Below, piece by piece: positions 7,960 through 15,205 of a stretch of DNA of 25,014 nt (the stretch's first letter is position 1; every line of letters begins with the position of its first letter). The DNA is from CAZVNZ01 sp964628515 (GTDB taxonomy: Bacteria; Bacillota; Clostridia; Christensenellales; Christensenellaceae), in assembly GCA_964628515.1 (NCBI GenBank), contig CAZVNZ010000036.1, forward strand, positions 1 to 25,014, read 5' to 3'. The notes below the pieces were generated by a model. It was not told the origin of the DNA. It did no database searches and saw only the letters and a list, made by a program, of their open reading frames with translations. The position numbers and the translations under genes were made by a program.

Positions 7960-9960
7960 TTATAACTGCGGAAATCTTGGGGGTAGTCCGCCGTTAATTA
8001 CGTTTTGGGCGTGAGAGTAGTTAAGCCCTCTTAGCGCTTCCGCCATTTTTTCCGAAATATGGGGCAGTTCTTGCATTTGTGTCGGCTGTCTTGGTTTTAG
8101 TTGCGGTTTTTCTTGTGCTCCTGCCTTTCCTTGCATCTGTACTTCGGGTGTTTGGGGTAACTGTCCTTGTTGGGTGTTTTGCGCACCTTGCATGCTTTGC
8201 ATTTTTTGCATGCTTTGCATACGCAGTATGTTTTCCAAGTTTTGTTGGTCTAACAGGGTTTGTTGCAAGTCTTCTTCTATCCAGCCTCGTACTGTTTTTG
8301 CGGTGGGGTAGTGGAAGCTTTCCATAGTTGTCCAAAAACGCAGTAGTGTTTTGGGGTTTTTAGGGTCGCCGTACACACCGCTTTGCAGGTTTAGCCGTGC
8401 TTGTTCCCACATATATACTCTGTCCGAGCCTAAAGCGCCTGCCGTATCCGTTGCAAACAAGAAGTTATCGTTGTAGTACCACGTACCGCTTTCGTCTTTT
8501 TGCAAAAACAGGTATTTATTAAAGGTCATATATACCGCTTTGCCCCTTTCCTCCGCTTTAAAGTGGCGTGGTTCGTCTGCGTAGGCAAGCATATATTTAA
8601 ACAGTATTTCAAACAGTTCTTGATAGGCTGCGTCTTTCATTCGGCGTTTGCTCTCAAGCCTCCCCGAGGATTGGCGTGCCGCTATTTCTTTTGCTTTTCC
8701 GCTTTGTGCCGTAGGGTCGGGTTTGCCTTGAAAGCTATCCGTAATGCCCAAGGTGTCTTTTGCCGCCTTTATATTTTCTGCTTTGGCACGTATTTCCCAG
8801 TTCATGTCCGGTTGCACGTTTATTACTCTAAACAGGTTTACCTCCTCGGGCTTTACTCTAACTACTTTTAGTTGGCTGTCCGTGGTTTCTATGTTCTTTT
8901 TTTCGGGGAGCATTACAAAACTCCCTCCCGAAAACAGTTTTTCGTCTATTACCGTATTTATTTTTTTAACTGCGTTTTGTTGGTCTTTGATTTTTTCCAT
9001 ATCCGACCCACCCAGCACTTTGCCGTACTCGGACACGTTTTTTCTTAGTACCAAGGGAAACACGTCCGGCTTGTAGTAGGGTAACTTACTGCCTTTGGGT
9101 ATTATTTCCGTTTCTGTTGTTATGTCCTCCGCAAGCTCTTCAAGCTCTTTGTCTTGCGTCTCAAATGTTTTGCTGCCACAACTGCATGTTTCCTCGTATT
9201 TGGCTGTACCGCATTTGGCGCACACTTCTAACTTTCGTGCAAAGTAGTCTTCCATATATTCCAGCTCTTCGCTTCCTACCCAGCTTATTTTGCCTATACC
9301 GCCCTTTTTGTTTTTAAAAAAGCACAGTACCTGCGTTACAAGCTCCTCGGGGTTTTGTTCACTTTGCTCTGTATGCTCTCCCTTTTCTTCTTTTATTTCT
9401 TTAAGGTCTACTCCGTACCTGCGTTTTATATATGCTTTGGTTTGGGTTAGGGTTATAAACAGGTAGTCGCTGTTTTTCCAATCTGTTATTCCTTGCTGCA
9501 GTATTACCTGCTTTGGGTGCAGTAAGGTTACCGTAATATCCCCCGTCGTTGTATGGGTTTTTAGGGTGTTGTCCCATTCCACCAGATACCAACTGCCACC
9601 TTGTATAGGGCAGGTGCGCTCGTCTAAGTCGTTTATCATCTCCATGGGCAACCGGTTAAACTGCCCTTTTAACATCTCTTCGATTATTAGCGCCTTGCCC
9701 TCGTTTTCTTTTTGGCAACACTCCACCTTCGGCAAAGGGATGTTGCTGTCAATCTGAGATTCTATTAATTCGTAAGCTATGTTTTGTACGTTGGATGCCT
9801 CCATACTTACCTTTTTTTGCTTGTTGGGATTGCCCTCTATCTTGCTCGTGCCCCTATATAAACTCTCCCACTCCTCCATCTTCCCAAGCTGTCTTAAAAA
9901 ATTTTCCATTGCATTGCTAAACCTTGCTTGCCATTTCTCTAATCTGTTCTCTTTTTCCAT
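7960..9960 (-). CDS. Phage portal protein with a zinc-ribbon insertion
   Basis: The 666-residue protein starts at an ATG with GAGGAG six bases upstream. Its size and plan fit portal proteins of podovirus-like phages: helical N-terminus, beta-rich wing (WYLVEWDNTLKT, VTLLHPKQVILQQG at about 124-157), and GKVLGGSDMEKIKDQQNAVK near 314-333. This last type of stretch, binding the stem region, recurs in portals. A QSGKAKEIAARQSSGRLESK segment follows at about 419-438. Residues 247-261 hold CAKC...CSC, a four-Cys zinc ribbon inserted in the wing. The C-terminal 90 residues are Gln/Met-rich (MQSMQKMQSMQGAQ at about 581) and probably flexible. The portal forms the dodecameric DNA gate and docks the terminase, whose gene lies upstream across a 142-base spacer. 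Confidence 0.8.
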   Translation of the reverse strand: MEKENRLEKWQARFSNAMENFLRQLGKMEEWESLYRGTSKIEGNPNKQKKVSMEASNVQNIAYELIESQIDSNIPLPKVECCQKENEGKALIIEEMLKGQFNRLPMEMINDLDERTCPIQGGSWYLVEWDNTLKTHTTTGDITVTLLHPKQVILQQGITDWKNSDYLFITLTQTKAYIKRRYGVDLKEIKEEKGEHTEQSEQNPEELVTQVLCFFKNKKGGIGKISWVGSEELEYMEDYFARKLEVCAKCGTAKYEETCSCGSKTFETQDKELEELAEDITTETEIIPKGSKLPYYKPDVFPLVLRKNVSEYGKVLGGSDMEKIKDQQNAVKKINTVIDEKLFSGGSFVMLPEKKNIETTDSQLKVVRVKPEEVNLFRVINVQPDMNWEIRAKAENIKAAKDTLGITDSFQGKPDPTAQSGKAKEIAARQSSGRLESKRRMKDAAYQELFEILFKYMLAYADEPRHFKAEERGKAVYMTFNKYLFLQKDESGTWYYNDNFLFATDTAGALGSDRVYMWEQARLNLQSGVYGDPKNPKTLLRFWTTMESFHYPTAKTVRGWIEEDLQQTLLDQQNLENILRMQSMQKMQSMQGAQNTQQGQLPQTPEVQMQGKAGAQEKPQLKPRQPTQMQELPHISEKMAEALRGLNYSHAQNVINGGLPPRFPQL

Positions 9961-10102
9961 TTTTGTCTCCTCTCTTTTTTTCTGTTCTTTTCTTTTAGAA
10001 AAAAGAAAAGAACCAAAAGAAAACCCACTTTGCTTGCTTTTATTGGGGTTGCTCCTCTTTTGGTTGGCTTGTAGCGAGGAATTTCGCCTTTTTCTCCGCT
10101 CT
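9961..10102. repeat. Intergenic spacer with a 13-bp perfect inverted repeat, possible dispersed element
   Basis: This is the widest gap inside the phage operon. It contains GTTCTTTTCTTTT (9984-9996), loop AGAA, and its perfect complement (10001-10013). No U run follows on the minus strand. The only frame through it starts inside the terminase gene and translates to a Phe/Lys low-complexity tail, so it is not called a gene. Similar A/T-rich hairpins (ttcttttGGTTCTTTT type) are, to my knowledge, often interspersed in Clostridia genomes. The repeat status cannot be tested from one copy. Confidence 0.45.
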
Positions 10103-11770
10103 TTACTCCGGTGTGCCCCATTTGGTTAGTAGGTAGTCTTTGTCTTTTTGAGTTGCGTTATTGTAGTCCTCCCACATGTCTTTTGTCCATTTGCGTTTTT
10201 CTGCTTGGGGTTGCACTTCTTGCTTGTAGTCTTGCTGGCTTCTTATTTCGTTTGCTATCATATCCGAAAACAGTAGGTCGTCGTGCTTGCCTTTAATTGC
10301 GTCCGGTCTGTTGTTTTTGTCGTATACAAAGGTTAGGGCTTCTCTTAATGTGGGTATGTCGCTAAATTGCTCTAAGTTGTTGTTGATGCTGTCTATTTCT
10401 TTGTCTATTAGTATTGGCCTTGTGTTACCGTCCGTTTTAAAGCCGTATTTGCTTTGTATGGCTTTGGTAAAGTCGTCGTATTTCCGTCTTACGTATTGCT
10501 TGGGGTAGCCTAAACGTACAAGCTCTTCAACCGGTGCGGTGTTAAAGTTTATTTCTACACCTATAAGTGCGTTGTTGTAGTGTTTGCCCAAACAGTATAG
10601 TTGGTGGGTAAAGGGTTTACTTTCCTCGCATTGCATATGCAGGGTTGCTACCCTATCCCCTGTTGCGTTGTTTATTACCGTTGCACCAAAATAGTCTTTT
10701 CCTTCCCCTTTTGTATCTGCGCCTATTACGTAGGGTACGCCTTTTTGAGGGTCCTCGTATATCCGTATGCCCACCCCCTTTGTTAAGGTGTAGTCTGTTA
10801 TTTGGTCTTTGTATTTTTCGTTGTTCCATCTGTATGTGAATATCCCTTCTTTATATGGGGTTTTACTGTATTTTTTTTCTAAGTTGTGTATATGTTTGTG
10901 GATTTTTTGGTTGTTAAACACAGGACTGCCACTCATTAAAAAGGCTTCTTCCGCACAGCTTGGGTATTCTTGCTTAAACTTTGCCTCGCTTCCTCTGCAA
11001 TTATTTTTTATGCACCATCTCCGCCAACTTAGCTGTTCTAAGGATAGGTTGTACAAATCTGTAAGTTGTTTTTCGTCTTTTGTCAGTCTAAAGTTGGTAT
11101 AGGGCATTTGGTATTCTTCGTGTTCTTGCCATGCGCAAAATACGGGTATAAAGTCGTTTTCCTTTTGTACCGCTTTGTCCCACATATCTTTAAAGTCCTC
11201 GTAGCCGTTTGCCGTGCTTTCTATTATTACCATTGTGTTTGGTTGGTTGGGGACTGCTTGCAGTAGTCCTGTAAGCGTTTCTTTTTTGTCCCCTTTCCAA
11301 AAGGCGTATTCGGATATATGCAGGTTTTGGAAGGTGTCGCTTCTGCCTATGGAGCTGTTGCCCGCCGTCATACATTTTATGGAAGATGTGCCGTTATTAA
11401 AGCTAAAAACAAGCTCCTTTGCGTTGCTTGCTTTAAGTGCAGGCTTTACCCCTTCTTCTAAGTTGTCGTAGTACCGTTTAGATATTTTAAACAGGTTGTT
11501 GGTTGCCGCTATTTCGTGGGTTACTATTCCGCTTGCCACATTGCTTTTTGTTACGGTATTTTTAAAGATGATGCCTTCCGTCAGAGTGGAAAAACCCATT
11601 TGTCTTGCTTTTAATATAATCACCCTTATAGGCTTTTTTTGTTTGTGCTGTGTTGCTATTGCGTTATACAGTTTTAGCTGAGAGGTGTTTAGTACAAAGG
11701 GTGTTATTTTGCCCTCTTTGGTTTTTATTTTAAGAAAGTGTTGTATATACCCTTTAGTGTTTACTGCCAT
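10103..11770 (-). CDS. Phage terminase large subunit (packaging ATPase and nuclease)
   Basis: The 555-residue length suits the family. The ATPase half carries a Walker A-like LKARQMGFST (about 53-62), a Walker B ending in LHISE (150-154, catalytic Glu 154), and motif III IIESTANGYED (about 182-192). The nuclease half has an RNase H-like set of acids: VIGADTKGEGKDYFG (Asp 352), GVEINFN (Glu 407) and GKHDDLLFSDMIA (Asp 497/498). It drives DNA into the prohead and cuts the concatemer. All key acidic residues are present, so the enzyme looks functional. The ATG follows the small-subunit stop by one base; its GCGAGGA ribosome site lies in that gene, indicating translational coupling. Confidence 0.92.
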   Translation of the reverse strand: MAVNTKGYIQHFLKIKTKEGKITPFVLNTSQLKLYNAIATQHKQKKPIRVIILKARQMGFSTLTEGIIFKNTVTKSNVASGIVTHEIAATNNLFKISKRYYDNLEEGVKPALKASNAKELVFSFNNGTSSIKCMTAGNSSIGRSDTFQNLHISEYAFWKGDKKETLTGLLQAVPNQPNTMVIIESTANGYEDFKDMWDKAVQKENDFIPVFCAWQEHEEYQMPYTNFRLTKDEKQLTDLYNLSLEQLSWRRWCIKNNCRGSEAKFKQEYPSCAEEAFLMSGSPVFNNQKIHKHIHNLEKKYSKTPYKEGIFTYRWNNEKYKDQITDYTLTKGVGIRIYEDPQKGVPYVIGADTKGEGKDYFGATVINNATGDRVATLHMQCEESKPFTHQLYCLGKHYNNALIGVEINFNTAPVEELVRLGYPKQYVRRKYDDFTKAIQSKYGFKTDGNTRPILIDKEIDSINNNLEQFSDIPTLREALTFVYDKNNRPDAIKGKHDDLLFSDMIANEIRSQQDYKQEVQPQAEKRKWTKDMWEDYNNATQKDKDYLLTKWGTPE

Positions 11771-11771
11771 A

Positions 11772-12026
11772 CTAAAAATCCTCGCCTTGTATTAGTTTTA
11801 GTTTTTGCTCTAAGTCTATGGTTTCCTTTTCCTCTTTTTCCGGTGTGGCGTATCCGCACATTTTGTTACATTGCTCTATTGCTTTTATTGCCGTGCCTGC
11901 TATTTGATAGTTAAAAACAATCTCGCCGTCCTTTTCTCTAACTGCCGACTCCGCCGCCTGTTTTGCAATTTGGCTTAGCATAAGTAGTGCATCGTTTTTA
12001 TCCCATATGCTCTCCTTGTTGCTCAC
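11772..12026 (-). CDS. Probable phage terminase small subunit
   Basis: I place the start at GTG 12026, which overlaps the upstream 46-aa gene's stop in a 4-base GTGA and has GAGG about 6 bases upstream. This gives 84 residues. A longer frame from ATG 12101 would lie almost wholly inside the 46-aa gene and lacks a ribosome site. The protein is helical: SIWDKNDALLMLSQIAKQAA, then NYQIAGTAIKAIEQCNKMCG and an acidic C-terminus ending KLKLIQGEDF. The AxKAIEQxNKMxGY...PEK pattern matches C-terminal parts of many small terminase subunits, which recognise DNA and recruit the large subunit. The short length means the usual N-terminal HTH is reduced or missing. The call rests on position plus this pattern. 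Confidence 0.65.
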   Translation of the reverse strand: MSNKESIWDKNDALLMLSQIAKQAAESAVREKDGEIVFNYQIAGTAIKAIEQCNKMCGYATPEKEEKETIDLEQKLKLIQGEDF

Positions 12027-12163
12027 ACCATACCTCGCATTGCTTTGTATTTGCACAGGCACAGACGGCATTGTTTTTTGGTGTGGTTGTATTTTTCGCA
12101 TTGGTTACAGTTTTTTGGGGTTTGTATAAATACTATTTCTTCTCTTGGTAGTGTTTTTTTCAT
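12023..12163 (-). CDS. 46-aa Cys-rich small protein opening the phage operon
   Basis: The frame starts at ATG 12163 with AAGGAG seven bases upstream and ends at TGA 12025-12023, sharing GTGA with the next gene. The peptide starts MKKTLPREEIVFIQTPKNC. A knuckle-like cluster follows (CNQCEKYNHTKKQCRLCLC), giving five to six Cys and one His within about 20 residues and a basic tail. This suggests a zinc-binding, possibly nucleic-acid-contacting protein. It is the first gene of the packaging cassette. A strong ribosome site, stop-start overlap and non-random composition argue it is real although it is very short. No family is recognised. It might supply the DNA-binding function that the short small-subunit protein appears to lack. 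Confidence 0.55.
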   Translation of the reverse strand: MKKTLPREEIVFIQTPKNCNQCEKYNHTKKQCRLCLCKYKAMRGMV

Positions 12164-12207
12164 GGTTAGCTCCTTTTATTTACCAATACTTTATTTGTAA
12201 AGGCATA

Positions 12208-12242
12208 ATAAAAACACCCAATTTTTCCTCGGGTGTTTTTTT
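12208..12242. terminator. Bidirectional intrinsic terminator upstream of the phage operon
   Basis: A 9-bp stem (AAAACACCC with GGGTGTTTT) closes an 11-nt loop. A T run follows on the plus strand, and TTTTTATTAT follows on the minus strand. It ends transcription of the startless frame to its right and insulates the phage cassette. No convincing sigma-A promoter is visible between it and the first phage gene; TTTACA at about 12195-12200 has no good partner. Confidence 0.7.
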
Positions 12243-12276
12243 GTTAGTTTTTCACAGTTTACATATTAGCATAGTT

Positions 12277-12501
12277 TTAGCGGACAAAGCGGACAACTTT
12301 AGTTTTTTGCACTTCCTCTTTTGTACGCTTAACTATACCCTCTGTGTTTTCCTCTGCCGTTTTTATGTCCGGTAGCTCTTCCGTGGTGCTCTGTGTAGCT
12401 TTGGTGGTTTGCAGGGTAGTTGTACTTGCTGTTACTTTATCATCACCATAAAAGAGGGCGTGGGTGCCTTTTAGGTTGTTGCCTGTTATTGCTATTACCT
12501 T
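12277..12501 (-). pseudogene. Startless Thr-rich reading frame (ATA where a start is expected)
   Basis: On the minus strand 74 codons are open between TAG at 12504-12502 and TAA at 12279-12277. They read KVIAITGNNLKGTHALFYGD, then a Thr/Ser/Gln-rich stretch (TASTTTLQTTKATQSTTEEL) and a charged tail ending VRFVR. No ATG, GTG or TTG lies near its beginning. AGAAGG is followed after 8 bases by ATA at 12489, exactly where a start would be, which suggests a lost ATG (ATG to ATA) or a rare non-canonical start. The codon pattern and following terminator suggest a former gene. The GDD/Thr-rich start resembles that of the phage scaffold-like protein (FFGDDEKTTGTT), hinting at phage origin. Function unknown. 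Confidence 0.45.
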
Positions 12502-12586
12502 CTATTAGTTTTAAAAAAATTTTAACCGCAAATTATGGCTTTTTTTGTATGTAAAAATCCCCCATTAATTCTTTTTAAACAAGACA

Positions 12587-12625
12587 GGTTTGTGTCTGCT
12601 TATAAGGGTTATAATAAGTGCAGAC
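12587..12625 (+). promoter_or_regulatory. Promoter and dyad of the zinc-ribbon gene
   Basis: TATAAT at 12610-12615 is a perfect -10, with a weak -35 (GGTTTG, 17-base spacer). GTCTGC-TTAT at 12594-12603 pairs with ATAAGTGCAGAC at 12614-12625, leaving a 2-nt bulge. This places an operator-like dyad across the -10 and start site. Repressor binding there, or a 5'-UTR stem, could regulate the gene. The gene starts 55 bases downstream of the dyad. Confidence 0.5.
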
Positions 12626-12679
12626 AGTAAAAGAAAGCTGTTATAGCAAAAAATAAGCAAAAAAAGGAGATTTAAAGAG

Positions 12680-12937
12680 ATGACTGAAAACTATTGTCAA
12701 AGTTGCGCAATGCCTATGGAAACAGAGGATTTATACGGCACAAATGCAGACGGAAGCAAAAACTCCGACTACTGCAAGTATTGTTACGACAAGGGAGCAT
12801 TTACCGCCCATTGCACCATGGAGGAAATGATAGACTTTTGCGTGCCTGTAATGGTAGAGCACGGACAAAAGGAAGAGGAAGCAAGAAAAATGATGGAAGA
12901 ATGTCTACCCCAACTAAAACGTTGGAAGAAAAGCTAA
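12680..12937 (+). CDS. Putative zinc-ribbon protein (zf-ribbon_2 type)
   Basis: This 85-residue protein has AAAAGGAG 10 bases before the ATG. The N-terminus CQSCAMPM (Cys 6, 9), then GTNADGSKNSDYCKYC (Cys 32, 35) and TMEEMIDFCVPVM match the small zinc-ribbon family described by CQSCGMPM...GTNADGS...DYCxYC...TMEEMI. That family is widespread in anaerobic bacteria and has no firm function; members are sometimes linked to redox or transcriptional control. It stands alone on the plus strand between the phage cassette and recF, with its own promoter, and converges on recF. All four zinc ligands are present and the length is normal. Confidence 0.85.
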   Translation: MTENYCQSCAMPMETEDLYGTNADGSKNSDYCKYCYDKGAFTAHCTMEEMIDFCVPVMVEHGQKEEEARKMMEECLPQLKRWKKS

Positions 12938-12960
12938 ACTAAAAAAAAGCTAAACTAAAA
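12929..12960 (+). repeat. Two tandem copies of a 16-base unit
   Basis: The word AAAGCTAAACTAAAAA is repeated with a 16-base period across and just after the stop of the zinc-ribbon gene (AGCTAAACT at 12932 and 12948). It looks like a simple slippage duplication. Confidence 0.6.
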
Positions 12961-12966
12961 ATAAAC

Positions 12967-12994
12967 CTCTAAGTTGGCATAGCCCAACTTAGAG
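12967..12994. terminator. Hairpin between convergent zinc-ribbon and recF genes
   Basis: An 11-bp perfect stem (CTCTAAGTTGG with CCAACTTAGAG) around a 6-nt loop is centred in the intergenic space. On the minus strand it is followed by GGTTTATTTTTAG, so it probably ends the dnaA-dnaN-recF transcript. On the plus strand no U run follows, so its use there is doubtful. Confidence 0.6.
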
Positions 12995-13040
12995 ACACAA
13001 AAGCAATTAAACCCACAAATAATCATCATCACAAAAAAAA

Positions 13041-14108
13041 CTAACCACTAAAAACTACCGCCCCACCGCTTATTTCGTACATTTTGCCCGTAATGTCAAG
13101 TTTGGAGATGTCCGCTACGCTAATAAAGGTTTGTATGTTTTTTATAACCTCCATTAAGTTGGTTTTTCGGGTGTTGTCAAGCTCGGAGAATACGTCGTCT
13201 AATATAAAAACGGGGGTTATGCCTGTGGTGTCTTTAAGTATTTTTAGGCACCCTATTTTTATGCTGAGCATTGCGGTGCGCACCTGCCCTTGAGATGCGT
13301 AATTTTTAATGTCCATACCGTTTATTTTAATTAAAATGTCGTCTCGGTGAGGGCCTATATTACACTTTTTTTCCTCTTTTTCCTTTTGTTTGTTGGCAGT
13401 AAGTGTGCTTAGTATATTAGTCTCGTCTATGGAGTATAGGTATTTTATTTCTATAAACTCCGAAGTGCCGCTTATTTTGTTGTGTATTTGTTGAATGTGA
13501 GAGGCAAGTTTTTCTATGTATTTTTTCCTGTTTTTAACGATTATTTTTATAAACGGCTCTAATTGAGTGTTGTATACATCCACCATTGCGTTTTTTTTAT
13601 CCTCGGAAAAATTGCGTAGCACCGCATTTTTTTCCGAAATTAGCTTTTGGTAGTTTTTTAGGGCGTCCACATAAACGGGGCGCAGTTTGGATATTTCCAA
13701 GTCTAAAAACTTACGGCGAAGCCCCGGGTTTTCCTTTGCCGTTTTAATGTCCTCCGGACAAAAAGAAACCACAAAAATATTGCCCAGTAAATCTTTAAAA
13801 AACTGCTTGTTTATACCGTTTACCTTTATGCTTTTTTGTTTGTCCGCAGAAAGTAGCAACTCTACATTTCCGCTACTTTTGTTTTTTTGGTACTCCGCTT
13901 TAATATAGGCATGGGAGGCGCCTTCTTTTATAAAACCGCTACTTGCCCGAAAGGATTTACCGTTTGCGCACATATTTATGCTTTCCAGTAAATTTGTTTT
14001 ACCTTGGGCATTTTTCCCGTAAATTATGTTTAACTTAGGGGAAAAATCCTCAATAACTAAATCTTTATAGTTTCTGAAGTTACGCAAGGTTAGTTTTGTA
14101 ATGTTCAT
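13041..14108 (-). CDS. recF: DNA replication and repair protein RecF
   Basis: The 355-residue protein is near the family's ~360. The N-terminus MNITKLTLRNFRNY is typical. Walker A is GKNAQGKT (31-38), the GPHRDD motif is at 252-257, the ABC signature-like ASQGQ is at 271-275, and Walker B with D-loop is FILDDVFSELD (301-311). RecF is an SMC-like ATPase that binds gapped DNA and, with RecO and RecR, loads RecA. The gene overlaps dnaN by four bases (ATGA), so the two are translationally coupled. No S4-domain (yaaA) gene lies between them, and gyrB does not follow as it often does in Bacillota. Confidence 0.96.
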   Translation of the reverse strand: MNITKLTLRNFRNYKDLVIEDFSPKLNIIYGKNAQGKTNLLESINMCANGKSFRASSGFIKEGASHAYIKAEYQKNKSSGNVELLLSADKQKSIKVNGINKQFFKDLLGNIFVVSFCPEDIKTAKENPGLRRKFLDLEISKLRPVYVDALKNYQKLISEKNAVLRNFSEDKKNAMVDVYNTQLEPFIKIIVKNRKKYIEKLASHIQQIHNKISGTSEFIEIKYLYSIDETNILSTLTANKQKEKEEKKCNIGPHRDDILIKINGMDIKNYASQGQVRTAMLSIKIGCLKILKDTTGITPVFILDDVFSELDNTRKTNLMEVIKNIQTFISVADISKLDITGKMYEISGGAVVFSG

Positions 14109-15205
14109 TCTCTGATTTGCACGGGCAATACTAAATACTCGTAGTCGCTGTTTTGCGTTCCTTTAATAATGCAGGGGCTTATTTGTGTATTAAAGTTTAT
14201 GGAGATTTCTTTATCATCCACACTTCTTAAAATATCCAAAAGGAATTTTGCGTTTAGGGATATTTTTAAGTCCTTGCCGTTTTTAATTACGGGTATTTCG
14301 TCGTCTATATTGCCTATTTGAGAGTTTGTGGTAATATCTACTTTTTTGTCCGTAATATCTAAGTTAATTACGTTGTTGTTACCCTCTCTTGCAAGTATTA
14401 TTACACGCTCTAAGCTGTCTTTTAGCATTTCTTTGTCTATGGTAAGGTCTGTCTCAAAGGTTTTAGGTATTATGGTTTTGTAGTTAATAAACTCGCCTTC
14501 TAACAGCCTTGTAAAAATTTGTGTTTCTTCGATTTCAAAAAGCGCCATATTTGTGCCTAAGGAAATTCTTATAGTTTCCTCCGTATCTTTTAGTATTTTA
14601 GCCACTTCTTTTAAGGTACGGGCAGGTATTACGCATTTTTGGGTTAATTCGGATATTACCATGCTTTTTCTTACACCCATTCTAAAGCCGTCTACGCCTA
14701 CTATGCTTATTTCTTCTTTGTTTATATCAAAAAGCAACCCTTTAAGTACGGGTTTATCGTCCGAAATTGCAGCCGAGAACACCGTTTTGTTTATCATGGT
14801 TTTTAGGCTTTCTTGTGCTATTTTTATGCACTTATCCTTTTCCATAACGGGAAACTCGGGAAAATCGTCCGCATTAAGTACGGATAAATTCATAGTGGAG
14901 TTAAGACAGCTTACTTTTAAGGTGTTTTCCTCCTCTTCTTTTATAAACTCAATATCGCTCTCGGGAAACCTGTTTATAATTTCGTACAGGAATTTGGAGG
15001 GTATTGCAACCGCACCTTCCCTTATTATTTCTGCCGTTATTGTTGTAATTATGGATAGCTCTATATCCGTAGCCTTAAGGGTAAGCTCTCCGTCTTTGGC
15101 GGAAAAGAGTATACACTCAAGAATACTTTTTTGCATTTTTGCCGCCCCTTTAGAAACTATGCTTATTGCATTTGTCAACTCTGATTTTGCACACGTAAAT
15201 TGCAT
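14105..15205 (-). CDS. dnaN: DNA polymerase III beta sliding clamp
   Basis: The protein has 366 residues, the standard length, and starts MQFTCAKSELTNAISIVSKG with GGAGG seven bases upstream. It shows the three-domain clamp pattern: domain I with LKATDIELSIITTI near residue 53, domain II with ISDDKPVLKGLLFDI around 156, and a C-terminus ending YEYLVLPVQIRE. The last matches the hydrophobic pocket strand normally read as a VLPxR-type ending. The ring-shaped dimer tethers polymerase and binds DnaE/PolC, MutS, ligase and Hda-like regulators. It lies 264 bases downstream of dnaA and overlaps recF. Confidence 0.96.
   Translation of the reverse strand: MQFTCAKSELTNAISIVSKGAAKMQKSILECILFSAKDGELTLKATDIELSIITTITAEIIREGAVAIPSKFLYEIINRFPESDIEFIKEEEENTLKVSCLNSTMNLSVLNADDFPEFPVMEKDKCIKIAQESLKTMINKTVFSAAISDDKPVLKGLLFDINKEEISIVGVDGFRMGVRKSMVISELTQKCVIPARTLKEVAKILKDTEETIRISLGTNMALFEIEETQIFTRLLEGEFINYKTIIPKTFETDLTIDKEMLKDSLERVIILAREGNNNVINLDITDKKVDITTNSQIGNIDDEIPVIKNGKDLKISLNAKFLLDILRSVDDKEISINFNTQISPCIIKGTQNSDYEYLVLPVQIRE

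Noticed and set aside
9939..10121. 60-residue frame between terminase and portal genes
   Set aside because: It starts inside the terminase gene in another frame, ends inside the portal gene and is low-complexity from the hairpin region; treated as noncoding spacer.
11772..12101. Longer 109-residue form of the terminase small subunit
   Set aside because: The extra N-terminus lies inside the 46-aa Cys-rich gene in another phase and lacks a ribosome site; GTG 12026 fits overlap and spacing better.
12145..12375. 76-residue plus-strand frame
   Set aside because: Antisense to the start of the phage operon, the terminator and the startless frame; its Phe/Leu-rich composition is typical of a shadow.
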